In this document: in pieces, positions 45,660 to 54,537 of the stretch
How the letters are laid out: the number at the start of each line of letters is the position of its first letter
How positions within the stretch are numbered: position 1 is the first letter of the stretch
Assembly: GCA_938074205.1 (NCBI GenBank)
Contig: CALJES010000012.1
Location: 1 to 64,000, forward strand
DNA: 64,000 nucleotides
Reading direction: 5' to 3'
From: an uncultured bacterium
GTDB lineage: Bacteria > Armatimonadota > UBA5829
Program-made: the position numbers and the translations under genes
Notes under the pieces: model-generated
What the model was told of the DNA's origin: nothing
The model's input: the letters and a program-made list of their open reading frames with translations, nothing else
Databases searched by the model: none

Positions 45660-46507
45660 ACTCACCTATAGGCGTTTTTGATTCCGGGATAGGCGGGCTG
45701 AGCGTTGCGAGGGAAATCCTGCGCAAACTGCCCAGAGAACACATAATATACTTTGCAGATACTGCGCACGTTCCCTATGGTGAACGCTCGCTGAACGAAA
45801 TAAGATATTTTGCTCTTGGCATAACTCGGTTTCTTATCGAACAAGGAGCCAAAGCGGTCGTTATGGCTTGTAACATGTCTAGCGCTGTTGCTCTAGACGA
45901 CGCAAGAATTTTGTGGCCCGACGTGCCCATAATCGGTGTCATCGAGCCTGGAGCCCGCGCTGCCGTCAAAGCTAGTGGCGGCAAGCCGATAGGTATCCTC
46001 GCCACGACTGGCACAGTGAAAAGCGGCGCTTACGTTAGCCAAATAGCCGCAATAGACAGCAGCATACAAGTGTCACAGCAAGCGTGTCCGCGCTTTGTTC
46101 CGCTGGTAGAAGCGGGATTGGCTGAAAGCGAGGAGGCTGAAGTGGCTGCACGCGAGTACGTAGAGCCCTTAGTCCGAGCGGGATGCAAAGTCCTTGTGTT
46201 GGGTTGCACTCATTATCCGTTTTTGAGGAGAGCTATAGAGTTGGCTGCTGGGGCCGATGTAGTCGTGGTAGATCCGGCTGAGGAGACTGCCGCGACGTTG
46301 GCTCACGTCTTGTCCGAGCAAGGTATATTGAGCGTTTCGATGGCGGGAACGCACGAGTTCTACGCAAGCGGGGACGTTACCAGCTTGAAGGAATTGGGAA
46401 GCCGGTTCTTGGGGTTACCTATCAGCGACGTTTTGAGGGTCAACCTGACGTCAGGAGATGTTGAATCCGTAGGTTGCCGAAGCGAGAACTCACAAATAGG
46501 GAGCTAG
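45656..46507 (+). CDS. murI: Glutamate racemase
   Basis: MurI makes D-glutamate for peptidoglycan. The 283-residue enzyme has the N-terminal [19 protein letters not shown], first catalytic cysteine in [13 protein letters not shown] and second in [16 protein letters not shown]. The residue after the first CN is Met instead of the usual Thr. The TTG start overlaps the gerM stop (TTGA). It is in the cell-wall operon with amidase and gerM. Confidence 0.95.
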   Translation: MNSPIGVFDSGIGGLSVAREILRKLPREHIIYFADTAHVPYGERSLNEIRYFALGITRFLIEQGAKAVVMACNMSSAVALDDARILWPDVPIIGVIEPGARAAVKASGGKPIGILATTGTVKSGAYVSQIAAIDSSIQVSQQACPRFVPLVEAGLAESEEAEVAAREYVEPLVRAGCKVLVLGCTHYPFLRRAIELAAGADVVVVDPAEETAATLAHVLSEQGILSVSMAGTHEFYASGDVTSLKELGSRFLGLPISDVLRVNLTSGDVESVGCRSENSQIGS

Positions 46508-46511
46508 GGGT

Positions 46512-47237
46512 ATGATTCGTCTTGATGGTCGCGCGCCTGACCAGTTAAGACCGGTCAAGTTAACTCGACACTTCATCAAGTACGCTGAAGGCAGCTGCTT
46601 GATCGAGGTCGGGGATACCAAAGTCGTCTGCACAGCGTCGATCGAGGACAAAGTTCCGCAGTGGCTCAAGGGTTCCGGACAAGGATGGGTCACTGCCGAA
46701 TACGGGATGCTGCCGCGTTCGTGTGAAACGCGCAGCCAGCGGGATATAGCAAAGGGTCAAATTAACGGCCGCAGCCAGGAAATTCAGCGGCTAGTGGGTC
46801 GGGCTGTTCGCTCCGTGGCAGATCTTCCTGCCCTTGGCGAGAGGACTATTTGGTTGGATTGCGACGTTATCCAGGCAGATGGTGGCACGCGCACTGCTTC
46901 CGTGACTGGAGCATTTGCCGCTTTTATCGATGCGTGCGCCTACATGAAGAAAGAGGGATGGGTCAAGAAAATGCCGTTTGCGGACCTCATCGCTGCTGTA
47001 AGCGTGGGGATAGTCTCTGGCGAGGAGCTTTTGGACCTGAACTATAAGGAAGACTCCAGCGCTTCAGTAGATATGAACGTGGTAATGACTGCCGGTGGCC
47101 GGCTGGTGGAAATCCAAGCGACGGCCGAAGGCGCACCATTTACCCTGGCACGGTTCAATAGCCTTCTTGCGCTGGCGCAGAAAGGCATCAAATCACTGAC
47201 TGAATTGCTCAAGCAGGAATTTGCCGATGTCCTATGA
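46512..47237 (+). CDS. rph: Ribonuclease PH
   Basis: RNase PH is a phosphorolytic 3'-exoribonuclease that trims tRNA ends. The 241-residue protein has [39 protein letters not shown] and [20 protein letters not shown], a family signature, with the conserved Arg and Asp phosphate and metal sites. It follows murI by 4 bp and precedes rdgB, the classical gene order. Confidence 0.97.
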   Translation: MIRLDGRAPDQLRPVKLTRHFIKYAEGSCLIEVGDTKVVCTASIEDKVPQWLKGSGQGWVTAEYGMLPRSCETRSQRDIAKGQINGRSQEIQRLVGRAVRSVADLPALGERTIWLDCDVIQADGGTRTASVTGAFAAFIDACAYMKKEGWVKKMPFADLIAAVSVGIVSGEELLDLNYKEDSSASVDMNVVMTAGGRLVEIQATAEGAPFTLARFNSLLALAQKGIKSLTELLKQEFADVL

Positions 47238-47304
47238 TGTGCTCCACGTTGAGTCGGCAGTATCTATTGAGGTTCGCAGTTGAGACCAGCGGGGAGGACT
47301 AAGC

Positions 47305-47904
47305 TTGAGGAAACTAGTCGTAGCGACACGCAATCTCGGCAAAGCCCGCGAAATAACTGAGATGCTGTCGGATTTGCCGCTTGACATAGTAACGCTAAAG
47401 GACTATCCTGACGCGCCTGAGGTGGAAGAAACCGGGTCTACGTTTGAGGAAAACGCATTAGCTAAGGCTAAAACGTACGCGCGTCTTACCGGCGAGTGGG
47501 TGCTTGCCGATGATTCCGGCCTGGAAGTCGACGCTTTGAACGGTGCACCGGGAGTATACTCAAGCCGGTTCGCCGCTTCCGATCCGGGGAGGATCGCAAA
47601 GCTCCTCGATCTTATGAAGGATGTGCCGGAGTCCAGGCGCACCGCTCGATTCCGCTGTGTCATTGCTGTTGCTTCTCCTGACGGACAAATTGAAACGTGC
47701 GAAGGCACGCTCGAGGGATTAATCGCCCCGGAACCGAAAGGCTCGAACGGCTTCGGCTATGATCCTGTTTTCTACATTCCGGATCTTGGAAAACACGTTG
47801 CAGAACTGACCCCTGAACAGAAGAACGCTATCTCGCACAGAGGAGAAGCTCTTCGCAAAGCAAAAGCTATACTCCGCAGAAAGCTGGGACTTTCTGAAGA
47901 ATGA
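47305..47904 (+). CDS. rdgB: XTP/dITP diphosphatase (RdgB/HAM1)
   Basis: RdgB removes non-canonical purine triphosphates to prevent mutagenesis. The 199-residue protein has VVATRNLGKAREITEML, TGSTFEENALAKA, WVLADDSGLEVDAL (metal Asp), PEPKGSNGFGYDPVFYIP and AISHRGEALRKA. TTG start at 47305 behind GGGGAGG. It overlaps the broken MBL gene by 4 bp (ATGA). Confidence 0.96.
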   Translation: MRKLVVATRNLGKAREITEMLSDLPLDIVTLKDYPDAPEVEETGSTFEENALAKAKTYARLTGEWVLADDSGLEVDALNGAPGVYSSRFAASDPGRIAKLLDLMKDVPESRRTARFRCVIAVASPDGQIETCEGTLEGLIAPEPKGSNGFGYDPVFYIPDLGKHVAELTPEQKNAISHRGEALRKAKAILRRKLGLSEE

Positions 47905-48718
47905 CTCCTGAAATTTGCAAGAGGCCTTGGGGATTCGCAGTTCACCCATTCAGGATAATCGATCGCCTTTACTGCGTGGGGAACCTGAGCGTTTCCGCCT
48001 ATCTAGTTGACAGCGGAGAAGGCTTAGTACTCTTAGATTCTGGCTAACCTCAGACACTATACTTGCTTCTCGAATCGATACGGCAGTTGGGGTTCAATCC
48101 GAACGACATCAAGCTTGTTATTCACTTCCACGGTCATTATGATCACATCGGAGGCACCAGAGCTATCAAAGAACTGACCGGCGCACATGCCGCGATGGGA
48201 GAACCCGACGCTCGCGCGATACTGGAGCGTCCTTAACTTGGTCTCCGGAATATGGTCTAGAGTTCTACAAGGCTTTTGAGAATTGGCTGTGCCTAATTGA
48301 CGGGCAGGCTATCGAGCTTGGAGAGGTCTGTATACGCTGTGTTCACACGCCTGGACACACGGACAACTTTTTCGATTTAGAAGACGAACAGCGCGTCTTA
48401 ATCGTTGGAACCTTCGGTGTGCCAGGGCTGAAATCGCTGACGGACGAGTACCTAGCCAAATACCAACTACCCTCGTCACGTCGAGCAGATTATCTCAACT
48501 CCTTGCAGCGATTGGGAAGGGAGTGTGTCGATGTCTTCATAGGTGTTCATCCAGAGCAAAGCCGAACCTTTCGAAAACTGCGGCAGCGGCAGCGGGGCTC
48601 GCAAAATCCGTTCGTCGAGCCTGGTGAATTGAAACTTTTCCTCGACTTGCTTGAGAGGGCGGCTCGATCGCTGTTTGGAAGATCGAGCGCAACACCCAGC
48701 AAAGAGAGACCTTTTTAA
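47901..48718 (+). pseudogene. Broken metallo-beta-lactamase-fold hydrolase
   Basis: Translated from ATG 47901 the reading frame shows an MBL-fold N-terminus (LYCVGNLSVSAYLVD), then an in-frame TAA at 48045-48047 where DSG(Y)P is expected. It then continues with the metal motif HFHGHYDH and ends in a second stop near 48236. The protein resumes in another frame (consistent with a lost base) at SPEYGLEFYKAFE and runs through VHTPGHTDNFF (metal His) to 48718. The region where the family has the metal Asp (GD) reads VGTFG. The gene overlaps rdgB and was probably co-translated. Either recent decay or sequencing error explains the two lesions. Confidence 0.85.
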
Positions 48719-48763
48719 CTCGTGCCTTATTGCGAAGTGCACGTAGTGCACATAATGGAAATA

Positions 48764-48790
48764 GCGACTTGGGTTAACCGCCCAAGTCGC
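48764..48790. terminator. Bidirectional terminator hairpin
   Basis: GCGACTTGGG (48764-48773) pairs perfectly with CCCAAGTCGC (48781-48790) over a 7-nt loop, between converging genes. On the minus strand it is followed by TATTTCC, on the plus strand by CTTCTCGTCT. A GTGCAC-GTA-GTGCAC motif lies just upstream. Confidence 0.7.
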
Positions 48791-48825
48791 CTTCTCGTCT
48801 GTCTACGCGTTGATACAGCTCTGCC

Positions 48826-49686
48826 CTAGGATTTGCGCCGTCTGAACACGCTGAGCGTGCCTATGCACAGCGCGCTGAGCGACGCCAGAGTGCCCGTTTC
48901 CGGAATAGGAACTCCGCCATAGCTAGCCAGGTTGTCGAACAGGACGTTATTGGCAGCGTCGGCGGCGACGTATTTCTGCCAGAACTCGAAGTTATTTCCT
49001 GCTCTGCTGAGGTAGTAGCCCTTAAGAATTGGGTCGTCCGGCAGCGAGGCAACAAGCACGTTATCGACATACCATTCTGCTTCACCTGTAGCGATGTTCC
49101 ACGCGAAGGCAAGCGTGTGCCACGTTCCAGCATCGATATGTATGTCCGGTCCGATCCACTCAGGTCCAGTCTCATCGTAGAAATCCCAGCTTCTCCGTAC
49201 GTGGGGTCTCACCGCTAAATTGGATATGTCCCACATTGGGATGGCGTTGGTTCCCTCGTACAGCACGTCGTTGTTAGAGCAAATGACGTTGAGGCTGTAG
49301 ACACTGGGAACGTTGTCCTGAGCTTTTACCTGAAACGTAACCAACTGATAGGTCTCGTTGTCGGCTATCCCTTCGCAAGGCGCCCAAGCTGCGCGAACCT
49401 GATAGGTCGCGGAGCAAGCTGTCGCCCTCACGCGCATGTTGGTCGGCTCCTCAGGTTCTTGGTAGCCTTTGTATTGCGGCAGCTGCCACTGCTCCCAGGG
49501 GTCGTGCGAACTGTTATCCGTTCTGCCCAAAACTTTTCCGGTAAGCGGATTTGGATCAGCTGCCCAGTACGCCTCAAAATCTTCCGTCCACCGCTGGTTC
49601 CACACGACGGAAGTGAGCATGTCCGCACCGGCACTCACTGCTAGCACTGTCGCCAACGCAACGACAAACACAATCGCCCTTCTCAT
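48826..49686 (-). CDS. Secreted protein with PEP-CTERM-like (or IPETG) sorting signal
   Basis: The 286-residue protein has a signal peptide (RRAIVFVVALATVLAVSAGA), a concanavalin/LamG-like beta-sandwich (WNQRWTEDFEAYWAAD, WHTLAFAWNIATGEAEWYV) and a C-terminal sorting signal: IPETGTLASLSALCIGTLSV followed by FRRRKS. This matches a PEP-CTERM type exosortase signal and equally the sortase IPXTG type. AAGGAGGTATAAG precedes the ATG. The likely ligand is carbohydrate. No exosortase is in the window. Confidence 0.78.
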   Translation of the reverse strand: MRRAIVFVVALATVLAVSAGADMLTSVVWNQRWTEDFEAYWAADPNPLTGKVLGRTDNSSHDPWEQWQLPQYKGYQEPEEPTNMRVRATACSATYQVRAAWAPCEGIADNETYQLVTFQVKAQDNVPSVYSLNVICSNNDVLYEGTNAIPMWDISNLAVRPHVRRSWDFYDETGPEWIGPDIHIDAGTWHTLAFAWNIATGEAEWYVDNVLVASLPDDPILKGYYLSRAGNNFEFWQKYVAADAANNVLFDNLASYGGVPIPETGTLASLSALCIGTLSVFRRRKS

Positions 49687-49749
49687 CTTATACCTCCTTC
49701 CCTACATATTGTTCTTTGCACCGGGATGTGGTTATTTCATCCCAATTGG

Positions 49750-49778
49750 AGGTTATCACGCAAATATGTGACTCGCAA
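49750..49778 (-). promoter_or_regulatory. Possible promoter for the PEP-CTERM-like gene
   Basis: On the minus strand TTGCGA (49773-49778) and TAACCT (49750-49755), with TGA before the -10, are 17 bp apart. Confidence 0.4.
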
Positions 49779-49899
49779 CTAGTATTTTTACCTGAATTGG
49801 CGCACATGGTATATTTGGTTGTACCATCGGCTCTTACCGTTCCACTACCGCAGCGGAACCGCGTGTCAACTCCGGGGCACGATCTGCTCCAGGTTTGTC

Positions 49900-49928
49900 T
49901 TGATTGTTCCGAAGGTGTGATATATACT
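49900..49928 (+). promoter_or_regulatory. marR-exporter promoter with TATATAC repeats
   Basis: TTGATT (49900-49905) and TATACT (49923-49928) are 17 bp apart, 35 bp ahead of the MarR start. Two TATATAC copies (49922-49928 area and 49933-49940 area) and TATATA palindromes flank the -10, a plausible autoregulatory MarR site. Confidence 0.6.
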
Positions 49929-49963
49929 CTTTATATATACAACAATTAGCAGGTGCAACTATC

Positions 49964-50437
49964 ATGTCCACCTTACTTGAGGACCAGCCGGCTGAAGCAT
50001 TGATGGAAACTATGTCCGCGATCCATCGGGCGATTCGCCGCGAAATGCGGAAAGCCAGGCCCGGCGAAATATCGATGCAGCAGTTTCGAGCGCTCCGCAT
50101 AATCGCGCATCATCCAGGCGCGTCGCTGTCATTTGTGGCTCAGCATCTTGGTCTAACCAATGCCTCAGTGTCTCGCTTGGTGGATGGGCTTGTTAAGGCT
50201 GGTCTAATCGATCGAGAGGAGTCACTGGAGGACCGCAGAAAGCTCGTGCTCAACTTGACCACAGAAGGGCTGGCTGTTTTGGAAGCAACAAGAAATGCGG
50301 CATTGGGCCGTCTGGCGCAAATGCTTAAACAGCTTTCCAAACATGAATTGAGTACGTTATCGCAGGCTATAGCTGTGATGCGCCAAGTGGTCGACAGAAT
50401 GGAACAGATCGAAGAGGACACGAAGGGTGCGTGCTGA
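49964..50437 (+). CDS. MarR family transcriptional regulator
   Basis: The 157-residue winged-helix repressor starts at ATG 49964 (upstream frame extension is unlikely). It has ISMQQFRALRIIAHHPGASL, the helix-turn-helix LGLTNASVSRLVDGLVKAGL with wing LIDREESLEDRRKLVLNLT, and a dimerising C-terminal helix. MarR proteins respond to small phenolic or toxic ligands. It abuts the ABC exporter (1 bp apart), so it most likely controls that pump and itself from the promoter at 49900. Confidence 0.93.
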   Translation: MSTLLEDQPAEALMETMSAIHRAIRREMRKARPGEISMQQFRALRIIAHHPGASLSFVAQHLGLTNASVSRLVDGLVKAGLIDREESLEDRRKLVLNLTTEGLAVLEATRNAALGRLAQMLKQLSKHELSTLSQAIAVMRQVVDRMEQIEEDTKGAC

Positions 50438-50438
50438 T

Positions 50439-52274
50439 ATGCGAGGGAATTGGGCAGGAGTAGGTCCGCGAAAACCTCAAAACTTTCGAAGAGCGCTGAA
50501 GAGGACGGTTCAGTGGGCGCTGCCGTTGTGGCCCATATTGCTTTTTGGACTTTTTGCTACAGTCGCGGGTGTTTTTCTGGGTCAACAGCCGCCGCGCATA
50601 GTTCAGTACACTATCGACAACGTAATCGCAGCAAATCGCTACTCTGCTTTGCCTAGGGTAATCTTACTCTACGTTTCGATTGTAGTGATCGGCCAGGTCA
50701 TCGGTGCTCTGAGCGGCTATTGGATGAGCGTGGGCGGCCAGCGAGTTCTGCATACGCTTAGGATGGCGCTCTACGAGCATTTCCAGAAACTGTCTCTGAG
50801 CTATTATCACGACAAGCGAGTGGGCGACTTGGTCTCACGCATGACTGGCGATGTCCACCAGCTCGAAGGACTAATTGTGGGCACATCCAATTCCCTGGCA
50901 CGCCAACTTTTCGGGACGGGTTTTGCGCTTTATTACATGCTCAGTTACAACCGGTTCCTCGCGCTGTTGGTCCTTATACCCGTTCCGATAATCGGTGTAA
51001 GCCTTTTCTTCTTCACGCGTCGAGTGCGCGTCGTGTATCGTTTGATCCGCGACTTAATGGGCCAGCTCAGTGCTAAGTTGATGGAGAACCTCTCGGGTAT
51101 GGTGGTTATCAAGGCCTTTAACCGTGAGCCTGATGAATATCGCCTTGTAGAAGAAGCGAGCCGACGCCTTCAGTCTGAAAGTATACGTGCCGCGAGGATG
51201 TCGTCGGCGTTTCACCCATTCATACACACAATCAGCACCATGGGAACGGTAATGGTTCTCGGTGTAGGCGCGCTTATGATATCCAAAGGGCAATTTACCG
51301 TGGGCCAACTGACGGCGTTTCTGATGTACGTCAGCCATTTCTACATGCCTATCGGCGATTTTATTCGCACTTTCGATTCAATTCAGCGCGCCCTTGCCTC
51401 CGGTGAGAGAATTTTCGATGTTTTAGACACAGTGCCTGATGTTCAGGACCCGCCGGATCCTGTGCCCCTCGATCATGTCCGAGGAGAGGTTGAGTTCCAG
51501 CACGTATCGTTCCGTTATCCTTCGGGAGAAGAGGTACTCCGTGACATAAACGTTAAAGCGCTTCCCGGTCAGCGTGTGGCTATCGTAGGTAGGAGTGGAG
51601 CCGGAAAGTCCAGCTTTATCAATCTGATCCCGCGATTTTACGACGTAACCGAAGGCCGCGTTCTGATTGACGGAATAGACGTACGTAAGGTTCGACAGAG
51701 CGACTTGCGCAAACACATAGCAATGGTTCTGCAGGACACGTTCCTTTTCAGCGGCACGGTAAGAGAAAACTTGCGTTTCGGACGTCCCGACGCAACGGAC
51801 GAGGAAATTATAGAAGCTGCCAAAGCTGCCAATGCCCACGAGTTCATCGTAAATCTCGAAAACGGGTACGATACACAGGTCGGCGAGCGCGGAGTCAAAC
51901 TCTCCGGCGGCCAGAAACAGCGTCTGGCAATCGCGCGCGCAATACTTGCGAACCCGACGATACTTATACTCGATGAAGCGACCTCATCGGTGGATTCCGA
52001 ATCGGAGTTCCTTATCCATCAAGCCCTGGACCGCCTAATGGTAGGCAGGACAACATTCATCATTGCTCACCGACTGAGCACGATCCGAGGCGCCGACACT
52101 ATACTCGTGCTCGAAGGGGGTACCATTGTCGAACACGGGGATCATCGGGAATTGGTGGATGCAAACGGTTTATATGCCCAAATGTACCGGCAGCAGTACT
52201 GGCTTGACGAGGAATGCGTACCGGATGAAATGCAAGCAGAGCACACATCGTTCAGTATTGGGTCGAGCGATTGA
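50439..52274 (+). CDS. ABC exporter, fused membrane and ATPase domains
   Basis: The half-transporter of about 611 residues has six TM helices (WALPLWPILLFGLFATVAG; later VILLYVSIVVIGQVIGALSG) and an NBD with VAIVGRSGAGKSSFINLIPR (Walker A), QDTFLFSG, the signature VKLSGGQKQRLAIARAIL and ILILDEATSSVDSESE (Walker B), then the H-loop IIAHRLSTIRG. It belongs to the MsbA/LmrA-type exporters. ATG 50439 is preferred over GTG 50427. MarR control suggests drug or lipid efflux. The 3' end overlaps the M14 peptidase gene by 50 bp. Confidence 0.93.
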   Translation: MRGNWAGVGPRKPQNFRRALKRTVQWALPLWPILLFGLFATVAGVFLGQQPPRIVQYTIDNVIAANRYSALPRVILLYVSIVVIGQVIGALSGYWMSVGGQRVLHTLRMALYEHFQKLSLSYYHDKRVGDLVSRMTGDVHQLEGLIVGTSNSLARQLFGTGFALYYMLSYNRFLALLVLIPVPIIGVSLFFFTRRVRVVYRLIRDLMGQLSAKLMENLSGMVVIKAFNREPDEYRLVEEASRRLQSESIRAARMSSAFHPFIHTISTMGTVMVLGVGALMISKGQFTVGQLTAFLMYVSHFYMPIGDFIRTFDSIQRALASGERIFDVLDTVPDVQDPPDPVPLDHVRGEVEFQHVSFRYPSGEEVLRDINVKALPGQRVAIVGRSGAGKSSFINLIPRFYDVTEGRVLIDGIDVRKVRQSDLRKHIAMVLQDTFLFSGTVRENLRFGRPDATDEEIIEAAKAANAHEFIVNLENGYDTQVGERGVKLSGGQKQRLAIARAILANPTILILDEATSSVDSESEFLIHQALDRLMVGRTTFIIAHRLSTIRGADTILVLEGGTIVEHGDHRELVDANGLYAQMYRQQYWLDEECVPDEMQAEHTSFSIGSSD

Positions 52275-52899
52275 GTGGTGCGAATTTGGTTCAGGACCGC
52301 ACAGTGTCATCGTGATGGCAGGAGTTCACGGAGATGAGAGCCAAGGCGTCGCTGTGGCGCGCGAGGTCACTAAAGGTCTTGCCCGACTCTCAGATTCTGA
52401 TCTTGGCATCATTCGCGTGGTCGTGCTTCCTCTTGTAAACCCCGACGGCTACGAAGTCGACTCGCGCAAGAATGCTAACGGGATCGACATCAACCGAAAC
52501 TTTCCTACCAAAGATTTCGGAACAGGACCATCCGACCCGTCACACAAATTCTATGGCGGCCGCCAACCTGCTTCTGAGCCGGAGACACAGGCTATAATGG
52601 AAGTTGTCGGGCTTTATCAGCCTCGCTTGATTATTTCGCTACACGAGCCCATGGCATGTGTGAACTACAACGGTCCCTCGCAACGTTTGGCAGGGCGGAT
52701 ATCCAAGGTGACGGGACTGCCGGCCGTTGGCGACATCGGATATCCATGCCCAGGCTCCATGGGGACATACTACGGACAAGAACGCCGACTGTCCCTCATC
52801 ACGCTGGAACTACCGAAAGACAGGGTAGATACATCCCGCTGGGCGAGCATACTGATAGATGTGATTCGTGAAGAGGCAGCTCTGCGCACTCCTGCATAG
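52225..52899 (+). CDS. M14 zinc peptidase, MpaA-like
   Basis: The product is of about 224 residues from ATG 52225, in a different frame from the overlapping exporter end. Zinc ligands H35 and E38 (AGVHGDESQG) and a third His in LIISLHEPMAC are present, plus GIDINRNFPT and the catalytic Glu in LITLELPKD. This is the pattern of MpaA murein-peptide amidases, which cut the gamma-D-Glu-mDAP bond of recycled wall peptides, but no signal peptide is seen, as in cytoplasmic MpaA. Its link with an exporter is unusual. Confidence 0.85.
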   Translation: MKCKQSTHRSVLGRAIEWCEFGSGPHSVIVMAGVHGDESQGVAVAREVTKGLARLSDSDLGIIRVVVLPLVNPDGYEVDSRKNANGIDINRNFPTKDFGTGPSDPSHKFYGGRQPASEPETQAIMEVVGLYQPRLIISLHEPMACVNYNGPSQRLAGRISKVTGLPAVGDIGYPCPGSMGTYYGQERRLSLITLELPKDRVDTSRWASILIDVIREEAALRTPA

Positions 52900-52978
52900 C
52901 GCTGCCTCCCCCAAGTAGATTGCGCCTTACGTGACTTTGTATATTCCAAATACTTTATTCTTGCACGAACATTCATTG

Positions 52979-52984
52979 TATAAT
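52979..52984 (+). promoter_or_regulatory. -10 box of the plus-strand sugar operon
   Basis: A perfect TATAAT lies 31 bp ahead of the small ORF at 53015. The -35 region is weak (TTATTC, 18 bp away). Confidence 0.45.
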
Positions 52985-53014
52985 GAAGCGGTCTGCTTTT
53001 CCAGGAGGTAATAG

Positions 53015-53098
53015 GTGCAAGCAACAGCGCTTATAATAACCCCAGGCAGGCAAGAACGATTATTCCTGGCCTACCAAAGTAGACCCAAAAAAGAGTAA
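53015..53098 (+). CDS. Small ORF, 27 codons, operon leader candidate
   Basis: A GTG start at 53015 sits 6 bp after a near-perfect AGGAGGT (53003-53009). It encodes MQATALIITPGRQERLF, then LAYQSRPKKE and a TAA that overlaps the next gene's Shine-Dalgarno region. The strong ribosome site and promoter ahead argue for translation. The peptide has no membrane segment and no known match by eye. It could be a leader peptide coupled to the propeller gene, or chance. Confidence 0.45.
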   Translation: MQATALIITPGRQERLFLAYQSRPKKE

Positions 53099-53110
53099 TG
53101 GAGGTTGGAA

Positions 53111-54484
53111 TTGACACTGAATCTCGCGGCAGCCGTAATACTGCAGATACCAGCGCCGATTGACATCGGCACTCGGCTTGAGCTTTTCGTAGACAACTAC
53201 CTTATCGACAACCTTGAAAACGTGGAGCACCGTCTCAACCATCCCGTGCCGCGCGAAGTGGCTCTGACATTCGATGCGCCATGGGAGGGGGACACATCAG
53301 CCTACGTAACTGTTTTCAGGGATGATGATGGTTTCCGAATGTATTACCGCGGTTCGAGGTGGAAGCCTGAACGGCAGGAGAACACGTGCGTTGCACTCAG
53401 CAAGGACGGCATAACTTGGACTCGTCCAGTACTTGGCATCGTCGATTACAAAGGCTCGAAAGACAATAACATTGTATGGACGGGTCCCGGTGCACACGCG
53501 TTTACCCCCTTCAAAGACACGAATCCAAGCGCGAAGCCTGAGGAGCGCTACAAGGCGGTCGCGCCCAGGACTGGTCGTGGCAGAGAGGACGGGCTCTACG
53601 CATATGTTTCGTCGGACGGTTTCCGTTGGAGGCTTCTCAGAGAGGAGCCAATAATCGTCGAAGGGAACTTCGACTCGCAGAATCTTGCTTTTTGGGACCC
53701 GAACCTCAAAGAATACGTGTGTTACTTCAGAGCCTTCCGAGAGGGTTATCCCTCTGGTTACCGCGACATCAAACGCTCGACTTCCAAGGACTTTAGCACC
53801 TGGACAAAACCCGAATGGCTTACCTATCCCGGAGCTCCCGATGAGCATCTGTATACTAATGCCGTAACCCCTTATTTTCGCGCTCCACACATATATCTCG
53901 GCTTTCCGAAGCGTTATATTCCAGATAGAAGAGACTACGGCGGAGACGGCATTTCGGACGGAGTGTTTATGTCCAGTCGAGACGGACTGACGTTTCATAG
54001 ATGGTTGGAAGCTTTTATGCGGCCGGGTTTGGACGAGGACAATTGGCTGGATAGAAACGTAATGGCTGCGTGGGGTATACTGGAAACCGCTCCAGGGGAG
54101 CTTTCGCTCTATTATCTGGAGCACGGATATAAGCCTTCACATCGTATACGCCGCGCAACAATTCGCACTGACGGCTTCGTGTCAATTCACGCCGGAGCAG
54201 AGTCGGGCACAATGACTACGAAACCTGTAGTCTTTTCTGGCAATGAGCTGGTCATCAACTACTCGACAAGCGCCGCGGGAGGCATTCGAGTAGAGATTCA
54301 AGATATGACAGGCAAACCTTTCGATGGGTTTTCTCTCGGGGATTGCCACGTTATTTACGGTGACGAGCTCGAGCGCACTGTGAAGTGGACTGCAGGTGCT
54401 GACGTGTCGCAGTTTGCGGGCAAACCCGTGCGTTTGAAGTTTGAACTCAAGGACGCAGATCTGTATTCGATCAAGTTCAAGTAG
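53111..54484 (+). CDS. Five-bladed beta-propeller hydrolase-like protein (GH32/43-like)
   Basis: The protein of about 457 residues starts with TTG 53111 after GGAGG. The recurring pattern of acidic-tryptophan blades includes LELFVDNYLIDNLENVEHRL, APWEGDTSAYVTVF, MYYRGSRWKP, LSKDGITWTRP, SSDGFRWRLLREEP and SKDFSTWTKPEW, typical of GH32/43-type propellers and of the many uncharacterised propeller proteins of planctomycetes and Armatimonadota. A C-terminal beta-sandwich follows (VEIQDMTGKPFDGFSLGD). No signal peptide is clear. The substrate is unknown. Confidence 0.75.
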   Translation: MTLNLAAAVILQIPAPIDIGTRLELFVDNYLIDNLENVEHRLNHPVPREVALTFDAPWEGDTSAYVTVFRDDDGFRMYYRGSRWKPERQENTCVALSKDGITWTRPVLGIVDYKGSKDNNIVWTGPGAHAFTPFKDTNPSAKPEERYKAVAPRTGRGREDGLYAYVSSDGFRWRLLREEPIIVEGNFDSQNLAFWDPNLKEYVCYFRAFREGYPSGYRDIKRSTSKDFSTWTKPEWLTYPGAPDEHLYTNAVTPYFRAPHIYLGFPKRYIPDRRDYGGDGISDGVFMSSRDGLTFHRWLEAFMRPGLDEDNWLDRNVMAAWGILETAPGELSLYYLEHGYKPSHRIRRATIRTDGFVSIHAGAESGTMTTKPVVFSGNELVINYSTSAAGGIRVEIQDMTGKPFDGFSLGDCHVIYGDELERTVKWTAGADVSQFAGKPVRLKFELKDADLYSIKFK

Positions 54485-54537
54485 GTCGCTCTTCGGCAGA
54501 CGCTTCGGGATAAGCGAGTTATATTGGAGATTCTGGC

